The notes under the pieces are model-generated. The model saw only the letters and a list, made by a program, of their open reading frames with translations. It searched no databases and had not been told where the DNA came from. A stretch of 64,000 nt of DNA from Bdellovibrionales bacterium (GTDB lineage: Bacteria > Bdellovibrionota > Bdellovibrionia > Bdellovibrionales > JAKFYE01): contig JAKFYE010000026.1 of NCBI GenBank assembly GCA_021731045.1, positions 1 through 64,000 of the forward strand. Direction: 5' to 3'. The translations under genes were made by a program, and so were the position numbers. This document shows, piece by piece, positions 47,990 through 58,095 of the stretch. Numbering within the stretch: position 1 is the first letter of the stretch; every line of letters starts with the position of its first letter.

Positions 47990-48934
47990 ATGCCTAATCT
48001 TAGACTCTTTACCGGTACCGCCACTCCCGATCTTGCTCGTGATATTGCAAAAGCGGTGGGAACGGAGCTCGGGCACGCGATCGTGAAACGCTTTGCAGAT
48101 GGCGAAATCCAAATTGAAATTCAAGAAAATGTACGTGGTTCAGATGTTTATGTGATTCAAAGCACTTGCCCTCCAGCCAACGAACATTACATGGAATTGT
48201 TCATTATGATCGACGCTCTCAAACGCGCTTCAGCCGCGCGAATTACGGCGGTCATTCCTTACTACGGATACGCGCGCCAAGATCGTAAAGTCGCGCCACG
48301 AGCCCCGATTTCGGCAAAATGCGTGGCGGATCTTCTGACCGCGGCGGGCGCAAATCGTGTTCTTTGCGTCGATCTTCATGCCGCGCAAATTCAAGGTTTT
48401 TTTAATTGCCCGGTCGACCATTTATTTGGAATTCCTTCATTGGCTAGAGCTTGGAGAGAAATGTATGGCCAGGGCGACGAATTTGTCTGTGTGAGTCCTG
48501 ATGCGGGAGGGGTGGAACGCACGCGAGCCTTTGCCAAAAGGATCGAAAGCCCGATTGCGATTATCGATAAGCGCCGAACCGGTCCAAATGAGGCTAAAGC
48601 CCTCCATTTAATCGGTGAGGTTCGGGGCAAAACGGCGATTATTTTGGATGATATGATCGATACCGCCGGCACCCTCACTCAAGCTGTTGACAGCCTTATT
48701 ACAAATGGTGCAAAAAAGGTGATCGCCGTTGCGACCCACCCGGTTTTTTCTGGCCCTGCGATTCAACGAATCACAGATAGTCAGCTTGAACAGGTTGTTG
48801 TAACCGATACGATTCCTTTAAGTGAAGACGCGCGTAAATGTTCTAAGATCCATGTGATCACCATTGCTCCTGTCGTTGCTGAAGCGATCAAACGTATTCA
48901 TGGCAACGAATCTGTAAGTTCGTTGTTCATTTAA
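47990..48934 (+). CDS. prs: Ribose-phosphate pyrophosphokinase
   Basis: 'FADGEIQIEIQENVRGSDVYVIQSTCPPANEHYMEL', 'RITAVIPYYGYARQDRK', 'ILDDMIDTAGTL'. Confidence 0.98.
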   Translation: MPNLRLFTGTATPDLARDIAKAVGTELGHAIVKRFADGEIQIEIQENVRGSDVYVIQSTCPPANEHYMELFIMIDALKRASAARITAVIPYYGYARQDRKVAPRAPISAKCVADLLTAAGANRVLCVDLHAAQIQGFFNCPVDHLFGIPSLARAWREMYGQGDEFVCVSPDAGGVERTRAFAKRIESPIAIIDKRRTGPNEAKALHLIGEVRGKTAIILDDMIDTAGTLTQAVDSLITNGAKKVIAVATHPVFSGPAIQRITDSQLEQVVVTDTIPLSEDARKCSKIHVITIAPVVAEAIKRIHGNESVSSLFI

Positions 48935-48978
48935 AAATTTTTAACGGTCCTATCAGAGGGTCCCGAAAGGTGGAAGGT

Positions 48979-49716
48979 ATGAAAGGCAATCAGCTAGAAC
49001 TCCCAGTATCAACTCGCAGAACTGGAAAACATTTTTCTCGTCAACTTCGTATGAAAGGCCAAGTTCCTGGCGTTATTTACGGAAATAAAGTGGACACGCT
49101 TCAAGTAGCGGCCGAAGAAAAATTAATAAAAAAATATTCGGCATCGGCGTTTGAAAACACAATTTTCAATATCACCTCAGCAGATGTAAAAGGCGCAAAT
49201 AAATTACCCGTTCTTTTAAAAGCCATCGACGTAGATCCGGTAACAAGACGCCCTGTACATTTTGATATGTACGTTGTGGATATGAACAAGACGGTTAAAG
49301 TTTACGTAGAATTACGTTTTGAAGGAAAAGCCATTGGACTTTCTGAGGGCGGACTTCTTCAAGCTATTATGCGTGAAATCGAAGTTGAGTGTTTACCAAA
49401 AGATATTCCTGACTTCATTGCTGTGGATGTTACAAGTCTTAGTGTTCACCAAACCCTTCATATTTCTGAAATTACTTTACCTGCGGGCGTGAAAGCCGTT
49501 GCAACTAGCGATCTTGCTCTTGTGACCGTAACGGTTGTTCAAGAAGAAGTTATTGCCGCTCCTGTTGCCGCAGCAGATGGCACGGCCCCTACTGCCGCTG
49601 AGCCAGAAGTTATCAAGAAAGGTAAACAAGAAGAGGCCGGTGCTGAAGGCGCGGCCGCAAAACCTGGTGCCGCTCCAGCAAAAGCAGCCCCAGCAGCTAA
49701 GTCAGACAAGAAATAA
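48979..49716 (+). CDS. rplY: Ribosomal protein bL25/Ctc
   Basis: 'GKHFSRQLRMKGQVPGVIYG', 'RRPVHFDMYVV'; Ala/Lys-rich tail. Confidence 0.93.
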   Translation: MKGNQLELPVSTRRTGKHFSRQLRMKGQVPGVIYGNKVDTLQVAAEEKLIKKYSASAFENTIFNITSADVKGANKLPVLLKAIDVDPVTRRPVHFDMYVVDMNKTVKVYVELRFEGKAIGLSEGGLLQAIMREIEVECLPKDIPDFIAVDVTSLSVHQTLHISEITLPAGVKAVATSDLALVTVTVVQEEVIAAPVAAADGTAPTAAEPEVIKKGKQEEAGAEGAAAKPGAAPAKAAPAAKSDKK

Positions 49717-49746
49717 ATTTTATAACTCTACAGGATCTAATTTTTT

Positions 49747-49770
49747 AAGCGCGTCGTGATCGACGCGCTT
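49747..49770. terminator. 10-bp stem intergenic hairpin after rplY (possible terminator)
   Basis: AAGCGCGTCG-TGAT-CGACGCGCTT; weak T tract on + strand. Confidence 0.45.
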
Positions 49771-49793
49771 AATATAAATGACTCAAGGTTATT

Positions 49794-50375
49794 ATGTGGG
49801 CAATTATCGGCCTTGGAAATCCAGGCACTAAATACACTCTGACTCGACATAATATTGGTTTTCTAGCCGTTGATGCCCTCGCGCGGAGTTTTGGCGGAGA
49901 GATTACAAAATCAGAATTTAAAGCGCTGACTTTAAAATTAAAAGCCGACGAAGAAGAAATTATATTAGTAAAGCCGCAGACCTACATGAATCTTTCTGGA
50001 GAGTCGGTCGTACCTCTAATGCAGTATTATAAAATTGAGGCCGATCATATTTTAGTTGTACACGACGAAGTGGACCTTCCATTTGAAAGAATGAAAATTC
50101 AGCGCAATCGTGGATCTGGCGGTCACAACGGAATCAAAAGTATCTCAGAGCAATTGGGCCATCAGGATTATGCACGCTTGCGCTTAGGTGTAGGCCGACC
50201 TGCAAATACGAATATTCCGATTCCTGATTACGTCTTGCAAAACTTTTTAGAAGATGAACAAAATAAATTAACAGACTTTCTGAATCTCGCAGGTGATGCG
50301 ATTGAATCTTGCATCTTTGACGGCGTCGAACGCGCATCTAATAAATTTAATACAAAAACGGATGAGGTACATTAA
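49794..50375 (+). CDS. pth: Peptidyl-tRNA hydrolase
   Basis: 'IIGLGNPGTKYTLTRHNIGFLAVD', 'KPQTYMNLSGESV', 'HDEVDLPF', 'GGHNGIKSI'. Confidence 0.98.
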   Translation: MWAIIGLGNPGTKYTLTRHNIGFLAVDALARSFGGEITKSEFKALTLKLKADEEEIILVKPQTYMNLSGESVVPLMQYYKIEADHILVVHDEVDLPFERMKIQRNRGSGGHNGIKSISEQLGHQDYARLRLGVGRPANTNIPIPDYVLQNFLEDEQNKLTDFLNLAGDAIESCIFDGVERASNKFNTKTDEVH

Positions 50376-51475
50376 TGGCATTGCAATGTGGAATCGTCGG
50401 CCTACCTAACGTTGGTAAAAGCACACTCTTTAATGCACTCACCAGCGCGAAAGCCGAAGCCGCTAATTACCCCTTCTGCACGATCGATCCAAATGTAGGC
50501 GTCGTGATGGTGCCAGATCCTCGGCTAGATAAAATTGGAAAGATCGTCCATACTCGAGTTTCGATTCCGACGACGATTGAATTTGTGGACATTGCGGGCA
50601 TCGTGGCTGGCGCGAGTAAGGGCGAAGGTTTAGGCAATCAATTTTTAGCTAACATTCGTCAAACAGATGCCATTCTTCATGTGGTCAGATGTTTCGATGA
50701 TCCAAATATTATTCACGTGAATGGGAGCGTGGATTCATTGCGTGATATGGACGTTATCAACACTGAGCTTTTACTGGCTGATCTTGAAAGTGTTGAAAAG
50801 CGTGCCGATAAAATTCGCAAACAAGCCAAAGGGGCAGCAGCGCAAGCACTTAAAGATGAACTTAATATTGTCGAAAAAGTTTTAACGGCATTGAATGCGG
50901 GTCTTCCGGCTCGCAGCGTAACCCCTACTGATGATGAACTTCCGATTTTAAAAGGTCTTCATCTTTTGACCGCAAAGCCAGTGCTTTACGTTTGTAACGT
51001 GAACGAAACTGACTTTGCCGCCGGTGGAAACGACTGGTCAAAAAAAGTTGAGGCTCGCGCGAAAGAAGAAAATAACCGCACGATTTTAGTTTGCTGTGCG
51101 ATGGAGGCCGAAATTGCGCAATTGTCTCCTGAAGAACGCAAAGAGTTTTTAGAAGCTCTGGGTGCAGAAGAGCCCGGATTAAATCGACTCATTCGCGGGG
51201 GCTACGAATTATTAAATCTGGCCACTTACTTTACCGCTGGCGAAAAAGAAACTCGTGCCTGGACAATCAAAAAAGGTTGGAAAGCCCCGCAAGCGGCTGG
51301 AGTCATCCACACCGATTTTGAAAAAGGCTTTATCCGCGCCGAAACGTACGCTTGCGAAGATCTCTTTCGCCTCGGCTCCGAAGCTGCCGTCAAAGACGCC
51401 GGCCTCTATCGCTCCGAAGGAAAAGAGTACGTCGTCAAAGACGGCGACGTCCTATTCTTCAAATTCAACGTCTAG
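50375..51475 (+). CDS. ychF: Ribosome-binding ATPase YchF
   Basis: 'GIVGLPNVGKSTLFNALTSAKAEAANYPFCTIDPNVGVV'; C-terminal TGS. Confidence 0.98.
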   Translation: MALQCGIVGLPNVGKSTLFNALTSAKAEAANYPFCTIDPNVGVVMVPDPRLDKIGKIVHTRVSIPTTIEFVDIAGIVAGASKGEGLGNQFLANIRQTDAILHVVRCFDDPNIIHVNGSVDSLRDMDVINTELLLADLESVEKRADKIRKQAKGAAAQALKDELNIVEKVLTALNAGLPARSVTPTDDELPILKGLHLLTAKPVLYVCNVNETDFAAGGNDWSKKVEARAKEENNRTILVCCAMEAEIAQLSPEERKEFLEALGAEEPGLNRLIRGGYELLNLATYFTAGEKETRAWTIKKGWKAPQAAGVIHTDFEKGFIRAETYACEDLFRLGSEAAVKDAGLYRSEGKEYVVKDGDVLFFKFNV

Positions 51476-51532
51476 AAAACACCTAAATACGGCCACTTAG
51501 CACAAACCCTTAAAAGACAAATTTAAGGCACC

Positions 51533-51775
51533 GCCAAAAGGTAGTAGGCACCTTTTGGCATAAACCTAACGTCATCTTACTAAAGGTACGGACATCCTTT
51601 TACCTTTCACGCGACCGAGCAACGAAGCGGATGCCCACGCGCAACGGTAAAAACGAATTTAAAGATGGCAGATGCGAGGCGCGAGGAAGTAAGCGCGGAG
51701 GCGTGGTACTCTCACACCGCACAAGCGAACGACCGAGCAACGAAGCAGATGCCGTCTTTAAATTCGTTTTTACCG
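51533..51775. repeat. Composite repeat region with inverted and direct repeats
   Basis: Hairpin GCCAAAAGGT...ACCTTTTGGC (51533-51559); IR arms 51645-51675/51745-51775; direct repeats CGACCGAGCAACGAAGC[G/A]GATGCC at 51612-51635 and 51730-51753. Confidence 0.85.
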
Positions 51776-52702
51776 GTTTTTCATTTTGGGGTCGAAGGCG
51801 TCGCGTAGTCCATCTCCGAAAAGATTAAACGCCAACATCGACAAGAATAAAGCAAATCCAGGATAAATAGCTAAATGCGGAAACGTTTTAAGTGAACGCC
51901 AACCTTCAGCCGCAAGTGAACCCCAACTTGAATGCGGAGGCTGAAGACCTAAACCAATAAAGCTTAAAAAACTTTCGGCCAAAACATTTGCGGGAATTTG
52001 AAACGACAAAGATACGATAATCGGGCCTAGAATATTTGGCATAATATGTCTGAAGATAATGGTCGTACCTCTAGCACCTAATGCCGTGGCGGCCTCTACG
52101 AATAACATTTGTTTTGTCTGCAGAACTTGGCCACGCACAAGACGCGCAATGCCGGCCCAACCCGTCGAACTTAAGGCGACCACAATCGCAATGACGGCTT
52201 TAAGTTCTGAGTTTTCAATAGTAACAACTTCAAATGCTAACATAATCAAAATCAAAAGCACGATATCAGGAATTGAAAATAGAATATCAATTAAACGCAT
52301 GAGCAGCGCATCTGTCTTTCCGCCAAACCAACCTGAAATGGCACCGTAAATAGCACCTACAAAAAGTGAAATCAAAGCCGTGACGATTCCGACCGTCATA
52401 GAAACACGACCGCCATAAATTAAGCGCGAGAGTAAATCGCGGCCAAGACTATCGGTGCCTAACCAATTTGTTGAATTGGGAGGCAAAAGCATACGGCCAA
52501 TATCTTGAGTCTCGTAAGAAAAAGGTGCGAGCCATTGGGCACAGAAACTGATCGAGCAAATAAAAATAATAAAATAGCCTGAATAAATAGCGGCTTTATT
52601 TTTTTTCAAACGCTTAACCGCATCACTCCAAAGACTTGTGCCTTTTTTATTAGAAGGTGCAAGTGTTGAGGTCGTAGTAACAGTGGCTCCAGTTGCACTC
52701 AT
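51770..52702 (-). CDS. oppC: Peptide ABC transporter permease
   Basis: 'WLGTDSLGRDLLSRLIYGGRVSM', 'EAATALGARGTTIIFRHIMPN'. Confidence 0.92.
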   Translation of the reverse strand: MSATGATVTTTSTLAPSNKKGTSLWSDAVKRLKKNKAAIYSGYFIIFICSISFCAQWLAPFSYETQDIGRMLLPPNSTNWLGTDSLGRDLLSRLIYGGRVSMTVGIVTALISLFVGAIYGAISGWFGGKTDALLMRLIDILFSIPDIVLLILIMLAFEVVTIENSELKAVIAIVVALSSTGWAGIARLVRGQVLQTKQMLFVEAATALGARGTTIIFRHIMPNILGPIIVSLSFQIPANVLAESFLSFIGLGLQPPHSSWGSLAAEGWRSLKTFPHLAIYPGFALFLSMLAFNLFGDGLRDAFDPKMKNR

Positions 52703-53775
52703 GATAATTTAATCCTTGGATCAATAACGACGTACAATAGATCTACAACTAAGTTCGCTAAAACAAGAAGGGAACCGTACAAAAGCGTCAGCGCCATCAC
52801 AAGTGGATAATCACGATTCGTCACACTTTGAATGGTGTGCTTACCCATACCCGGAATTGCAAAAATAAGTTCGATAACAAACGAGCCCGTTAAAATTCCC
52901 GCAATTAATGGTCCCGAAACGGTTACAACTGGAATCAACGAGTTACGAAGAACGTGTTTAAATAAAACTACTTTTTGCTCCAGACCTTTTGCATACGCAG
53001 TACGAATATAATCAGCGCGAATCACATCCAGCACACTCGATCGCGTCAGTCGCGCAATAACGGCCGCCGGACGGATTCCTAAAATAAGAACTGGCATTAT
53101 GTAATACTCAGGTCCATTCCACAGAGCCGGGGGCAACCATTCTAACCAAAATGAAAATATTAAAACCATAATAGGCGCCACAAAAAAAGATGGAAGCGCG
53201 ACCCCGCTAATAGCAAAACCCATGGCGATAGTGTCGAGCGGCTTATTATGATTAGCTGCCGCAATAACCCCCAAAGGAATCCCTATAAGGAAACTTAAAA
53301 GTAAAGCGTACACGCCTAATTGTACCGAAACGGGAAAAGACTCTGCTACGATGTCTGTAATTGGCCGGCCCACATACTTGTAAGATTCCCCAAAATCAAA
53401 ATGAGCAATCTTATTAAGATAATCTCCGTATTGCACAAGCAAGGGTTCATTGAGTTTGTATTTCGCTTCGATATTGGCTTTGACCTCTGCAGGCAAAGCT
53501 TTTTCGCTATCGAAAGGTCCGCCCGGAATAAAGCGCAACAGTAAAAATGTAATCGTGGCTAAAACAAATAAAGTTAACAAAGCTTCAAAAATTCTTTTGG
53601 CCACGTATTCGAGAATATTTTGAGATAACACGATGTAAACAAGATTCATCACCGTCAAAGCGCTGATGATATACCAAAGGAAAGACGGAATCTCTGATCC
53701 CGTCCAATCTAAAGCCCCTGCTGAAAAAAGGGCCACAATTAATGCGACCCCGAGAATCGTTCCTAGGTTTTTCAT
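52699..53775 (-). CDS. oppB: Peptide ABC transporter permease
   Basis: 'TFLLLRFIPGGPFD', 'RTAYAKGLEQKVVLFKHVLRNSLIPVVT'. Confidence 0.92.
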   Translation of the reverse strand: MKNLGTILGVALIVALFSAGALDWTGSEIPSFLWYIISALTVMNLVYIVLSQNILEYVAKRIFEALLTLFVLATITFLLLRFIPGGPFDSEKALPAEVKANIEAKYKLNEPLLVQYGDYLNKIAHFDFGESYKYVGRPITDIVAESFPVSVQLGVYALLLSFLIGIPLGVIAAANHNKPLDTIAMGFAISGVALPSFFVAPIMVLIFSFWLEWLPPALWNGPEYYIMPVLILGIRPAAVIARLTRSSVLDVIRADYIRTAYAKGLEQKVVLFKHVLRNSLIPVVTVSGPLIAGILTGSFVIELIFAIPGMGKHTIQSVTNRDYPLVMALTLLYGSLLVLANLVVDLLYVVIDPRIKLS

Positions 53776-55415
53776 TACTTCAGCGATGATCCTTCAGCGC
53801 CCGCAACTTCAACTCCATCGTAGATACGGCGAGATAACGGATTTACAGGAAAGTTTCGCACGCGTTCTGAGATCAACATGTGAGTTACACCCGTGTAAAC
53901 AGGCAAAACGGGAGCATCGGTCTCAGTTAAAATCTTTTGAGCTTCGGTATACATCGTTTTACGTTTGGCTTCGTTCAACTCAGCCGCGCCGTCTTCAACT
54001 AATTTATCAAACTTAGGATTCTTCCAACCTGTGTGATTGTTTTCTGAATACGAAGTCATAAGATTGATAAAGTTGTCTGGATCTGGGTAATCGGATTGCC
54101 AACCCATTCGGTAAATTTGTGGCGTGTCGGATTGTAATGATTTTAAATACACTTTCCACTCTTCATTTTTAAGCTCTACGTCGACACCTAAATTTGTCTT
54201 AAGCTGAGCTTGGACGTTTTCGGCGATACGCTTGTGGTTTTCATTCGTGTTAAAACCAATTGAAACTTTAGGAAGTTTTTTAGGATCTGCAAATCCCGCT
54301 TCTTTTAAAAGCTCTTTGGCTTTTGCAGGATCAAATTTTAATCCTAAGTCATCAACGTATCCCATCATTCCTTTTGGCACCCAACCGTTCAATGGAATTT
54401 GTCCACCGTTTAACATTTTTACGATTTGGCTTTTATCCACGGCCATCGCAAAAGCGGCTCGCACTTTCACATTATTAAATGGCGCTTTTTTAGTATTGAA
54501 CCCGTAATAGTACGTCGTGAGAATACTCTCTTCTCGATACTCTTTACGTTTTCTCAAAGACTCCAACTCCGTTGAAGGAAGCTCTGGTAAGAAATCGATT
54601 TTTTTAGCATCAAAAAGACTGATCGCAGTTGAAGAGTCGTTGATCATATAAGCCAAAACATTTTTAATTTTTGGTTTTTCGCCCCAGTAATTTTCGTTTC
54701 GCTCCCAAACCATGGCTTTGTCATGGTCCCAAACTTTAAGTTTAAATGGCCCTAGAGTTTGTAAATTTGCAGGATCTGTCCATCGGTCACCAAACTTCGC
54801 AATAAGATCTTTACGAATAGGAAGTCCTGAGTGATGGGTTAACAACATCGGAAAGAACGCCATTGGTTTTTCGAGTTCAACCGTGAGTTCATATTTGCCT
54901 GTCGCTTTAACACCAACTTTGGAAAAGTCTTTCTCTTTACCTTCGGTATAGGACTTCGCATTTTTCACGTTATAGAAAAAGTAGGCGTACTCTGACGCCG
55001 TAGCCGGAGCCAATAAACGCTCCCAACCGTCGACAACGTGTTGCGCTTCAAACTCGACTCCGTCGGTCCACTTCACACCTTGGCGTAGTGTGAATTTCCA
55101 TTTACGAGCTTTGTCAGAGGATTCCCATTTTTCAGCAAGACTCGGTTTGAGGTGAAGCTCAGGATCTGCAAGATTGTACTCAACGAGCGTACTCATAATA
55201 TTAAATATGACATCGGCCGAAGTGGTATCAGTTGCTTTGTTCCAGTCAATGCTAGGGGGCTCAACTTGAAGGTTGATCCGCAATGTGTCTTTAAGCTCAA
55301 GACCGTACTCAAGTTTGTCGGCTTTTTTTGTACAACCGATAGAAACTACAACGAGACCTGCTACTAAAAAACCGATGATATGTTTATGAAACATGAGTCC
55401 TCCTGATGAAGCCAC
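53775..55415 (-). CDS. oppA: Peptide ABC transporter substrate-binding lipoprotein
   Basis: SBP_bac_5: 'SLAEKWESSDKARKWKFTLRQGVKWTDG'; lipobox 'VVSIGC'. Confidence 0.92.
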   Translation of the reverse strand: MASSGGLMFHKHIIGFLVAGLVVVSIGCTKKADKLEYGLELKDTLRINLQVEPPSIDWNKATDTTSADVIFNIMSTLVEYNLADPELHLKPSLAEKWESSDKARKWKFTLRQGVKWTDGVEFEAQHVVDGWERLLAPATASEYAYFFYNVKNAKSYTEGKEKDFSKVGVKATGKYELTVELEKPMAFFPMLLTHHSGLPIRKDLIAKFGDRWTDPANLQTLGPFKLKVWDHDKAMVWERNENYWGEKPKIKNVLAYMINDSSTAISLFDAKKIDFLPELPSTELESLRKRKEYREESILTTYYYGFNTKKAPFNNVKVRAAFAMAVDKSQIVKMLNGGQIPLNGWVPKGMMGYVDDLGLKFDPAKAKELLKEAGFADPKKLPKVSIGFNTNENHKRIAENVQAQLKTNLGVDVELKNEEWKVYLKSLQSDTPQIYRMGWQSDYPDPDNFINLMTSYSENNHTGWKNPKFDKLVEDGAAELNEAKRKTMYTEAQKILTETDAPVLPVYTGVTHMLISERVRNFPVNPLSRRIYDGVEVAGAEGSSLK

Positions 55416-55528
55416 GGTTTTCTATTTTTTAAGAGTTGATGTCAATACTCATGGGTGATGCACAGGAGTTTGCGCAGCGCATTTAGAGCTGATTTTTTAT
55501 TCTCGTTTTTTAAGTCTTAAACATGAGC

Positions 55529-58063
55529 TTAAATGTCGTCCCAAGATTCTTTTGTCGGAACGGGACCATCGACTTCAACGCCAACAGGCCCTGTCAGCCA
55601 AGTTAAAATCTTCTTAGGATCTTTTTGATAAAGGTTCGAATAGACATAAAAATTATGGGTCACTTTTTTAACATAGTTACGCGTTTCAAAATATGGAATG
55701 TGTTCGATAAATTCGTCCATATCGAGCTTTCCAAAAGATTTAATCCAAGCCGCCACCCGATGCGGACCCGCATTGTAAGCCGCCGCGATCAACGGAATTT
55801 TATGATTAAGTTTTTGATCGAGTCGTCCCAAATACCGAGAGCCTAATCGAATATTCATTTCGGGCTCAACCAATTGGTTAGTACGAAACCCTGCGATCTG
55901 TAAAAGCGAAGCCACTTTTTCTGCCGTATAAGGCATAAGTTGCATCAAGCCCATGGCGCCCACTGGCGAAACAACGTCAGGTTTGTAACGACTTTCAGCA
56001 CGCATGATACTCCAAACAAGTTCTTGCGAAATTCGAAAGTTTTTTGCAAACGTGGAAACCGTGCGATCAAATGCTTTCGGATAACAAAATTGCCAAAGAT
56101 ATTTAGCTTTCTCTAAACCTTGCTTTGAACGTAGTCCGCCAAACTCCTCTTGAGCAATATTACTTGAGCGATTAAAAGCACCGTTGGCTTCGTACTCGCT
56201 CATCAGCATTTTTAAATAATCGCGATTGCGTGTACGACGTTCGATTTCCCAAAGTTCGTACTTGGCCCAATCATGAAAGCCTAAAATGGCCAAGTCACTC
56301 GCCCGTTTAAAACGCGACGTTAAACGTGGATCTTTGAAACTCGTTTTTTGTGGGTTATCGACGTCTTCATTATTTGCCAAATCCGCAGGAATGGCTTCGT
56401 CGGCCGCGACCGCATCGGTCGTGTCGTCTTCATCGTCAGTGAGTTGCAAGCCGCTTTCAGCTTCATCGTCTTCGGACTTCACCTGCTTAACTTCAGGAGC
56501 TTCGCCACTCTCGCGATCTGCCAGAGGAACAGGCTCGACAGGAATGAGCGGTTCATTTTCGCCGGTTCTAAAAAGACCAATCTTTGGAAGTTCTCCCGGA
56601 AGGGCGGGTTTACTTGGATCTTGTAAACCCGCGAGTCCCCGCTTGTGAGCTTCTTCTTTTAAATTTTCTAAACGCGCGAGGGCAGTAAGCGAGTAGTAGC
56701 CTAAAAGTTTGTCATCTGCGACGTTCTGAAATAATGTTTTCGCTTCGTTGAGTCTTCCACCTTTCATCAAACTCATGGCACGCCAATAATTGATACGATC
56801 TTGCGAATAGGTCATGCGAATTTTACGTGATCCACGCGAAGACATTTGCGAAAACTTCTCGTAGGCACCATCGTAATCATTTTTAAGATAGCGAATCCAA
56901 GCCATGTACCACTTTGCATCTCGACTTAATCCACTCGTAGAAAACTTTTTTAAGAAACTATCAAATTTTGTGGCCGCACCATCGTAATCGTTATTTTGAT
57001 AACTTAAGAAAGCCGCTTGAAAAAGAGCTTCGCGTCCTTTACGAGAATTTGGCGTTAACTGAAACGCGCGAAAGTAGGCCCCCGAAGCCGTTTGGTATTC
57101 TCCAGCGCGGGAAGCGGCTTTTCCCATTAACATGAGGTACGAGTAATCGGTGCCGTGAGTTTTATAATACGGAATCAAAATTTTAAAGGCCTCATCGACA
57201 TGTCCATCGGTAACAAGAAAATTCGCCAAAATAACATCAGTATAATATGTCGCAAATTCTCCCGTGCGTTTACGAAGGACTTCGATCTCTTCACGCGCTT
57301 TATTTGATAGTCCCGCATATTGGAGATTGCGAATTCGCGTTTTCAGATCATTCGGACTCGCAATGCAACCCGCTTTTTGCCCTGCAATTTCAACTTTATG
57401 TAAATCAATCGTCCACGTTTTTAAAAGATCGTCACCGGGATATTGCATGTAGAGTTTGCGCATCCATTTGCACACGCGCATACGATTTTTAGAACCCAAA
57501 TCTGAACGGACAAGATTGATCACAGCCGATGTGTAGCGCGGGGTCCGTCGTAATTTTTTTTCTAGGTAGCCAAAATGATGAGACGATTCACGGTAGTCTT
57601 TGTCCTCGAGGGCAATTTCTCCCAGAGTAAACCGCGCGTCTACATAACGTTGACTCATCGGTTTGTAGTCCATCACTTTTTGTAATTCGCGCTTGGCCTC
57701 TTTTTTGTTTCCCATGCGAAGAAAACTTTGTCCGATGTAATAATGAGCAAAGTCGTCTATACGGATTCCTAAATTGATCGCCTCCAACATATTTTTTTGT
57801 ACTTCTGGATCATTACCTTGTTCAAAATAAGTTACGCCTAAAGCAAAATACGCAAGAGTGCGAGTTTCGACATCCGGGGACGCAGTTTTTGTTTTCAAAA
57901 TACGGATGGCTTCGTCAACTTGATCACTCGACGCTAAGGCTCGGTAAATTTGAAATTCCGACGAAGCTTGGACCGACAGCGTCGTAAATATCAATATTAA
58001 TTTTAAAGATAAGGAGACAAACCTAGACAAAAAAATCACTCCATGATTTCTACTTAAGGGCAC
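55529..58063 (-). CDS. slt: Lytic murein transglycosylase with TPR-like N-terminus
   Basis: 'SIMRAESRYKPDVVSPVGAMGLMQLMPYTAEKVA', 'AAYNAGPHRVAAWIK'; tetratricopeptide-like repeats. Confidence 0.93.
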   Translation of the reverse strand: MPLSRNHGVIFLSRFVSLSLKLILIFTTLSVQASSEFQIYRALASSDQVDEAIRILKTKTASPDVETRTLAYFALGVTYFEQGNDPEVQKNMLEAINLGIRIDDFAHYYIGQSFLRMGNKKEAKRELQKVMDYKPMSQRYVDARFTLGEIALEDKDYRESSHHFGYLEKKLRRTPRYTSAVINLVRSDLGSKNRMRVCKWMRKLYMQYPGDDLLKTWTIDLHKVEIAGQKAGCIASPNDLKTRIRNLQYAGLSNKAREEIEVLRKRTGEFATYYTDVILANFLVTDGHVDEAFKILIPYYKTHGTDYSYLMLMGKAASRAGEYQTASGAYFRAFQLTPNSRKGREALFQAAFLSYQNNDYDGAATKFDSFLKKFSTSGLSRDAKWYMAWIRYLKNDYDGAYEKFSQMSSRGSRKIRMTYSQDRINYWRAMSLMKGGRLNEAKTLFQNVADDKLLGYYSLTALARLENLKEEAHKRGLAGLQDPSKPALPGELPKIGLFRTGENEPLIPVEPVPLADRESGEAPEVKQVKSEDDEAESGLQLTDDEDDTTDAVAADEAIPADLANNEDVDNPQKTSFKDPRLTSRFKRASDLAILGFHDWAKYELWEIERRTRNRDYLKMLMSEYEANGAFNRSSNIAQEEFGGLRSKQGLEKAKYLWQFCYPKAFDRTVSTFAKNFRISQELVWSIMRAESRYKPDVVSPVGAMGLMQLMPYTAEKVASLLQIAGFRTNQLVEPEMNIRLGSRYLGRLDQKLNHKIPLIAAAYNAGPHRVAAWIKSFGKLDMDEFIEHIPYFETRNYVKKVTHNFYVYSNLYQKDPKKILTWLTGPVGVEVDGPVPTKESWDDI

Positions 58064-58095
58064 CTAACGTTCTCTCAATATGGTAACAAGAGCAC

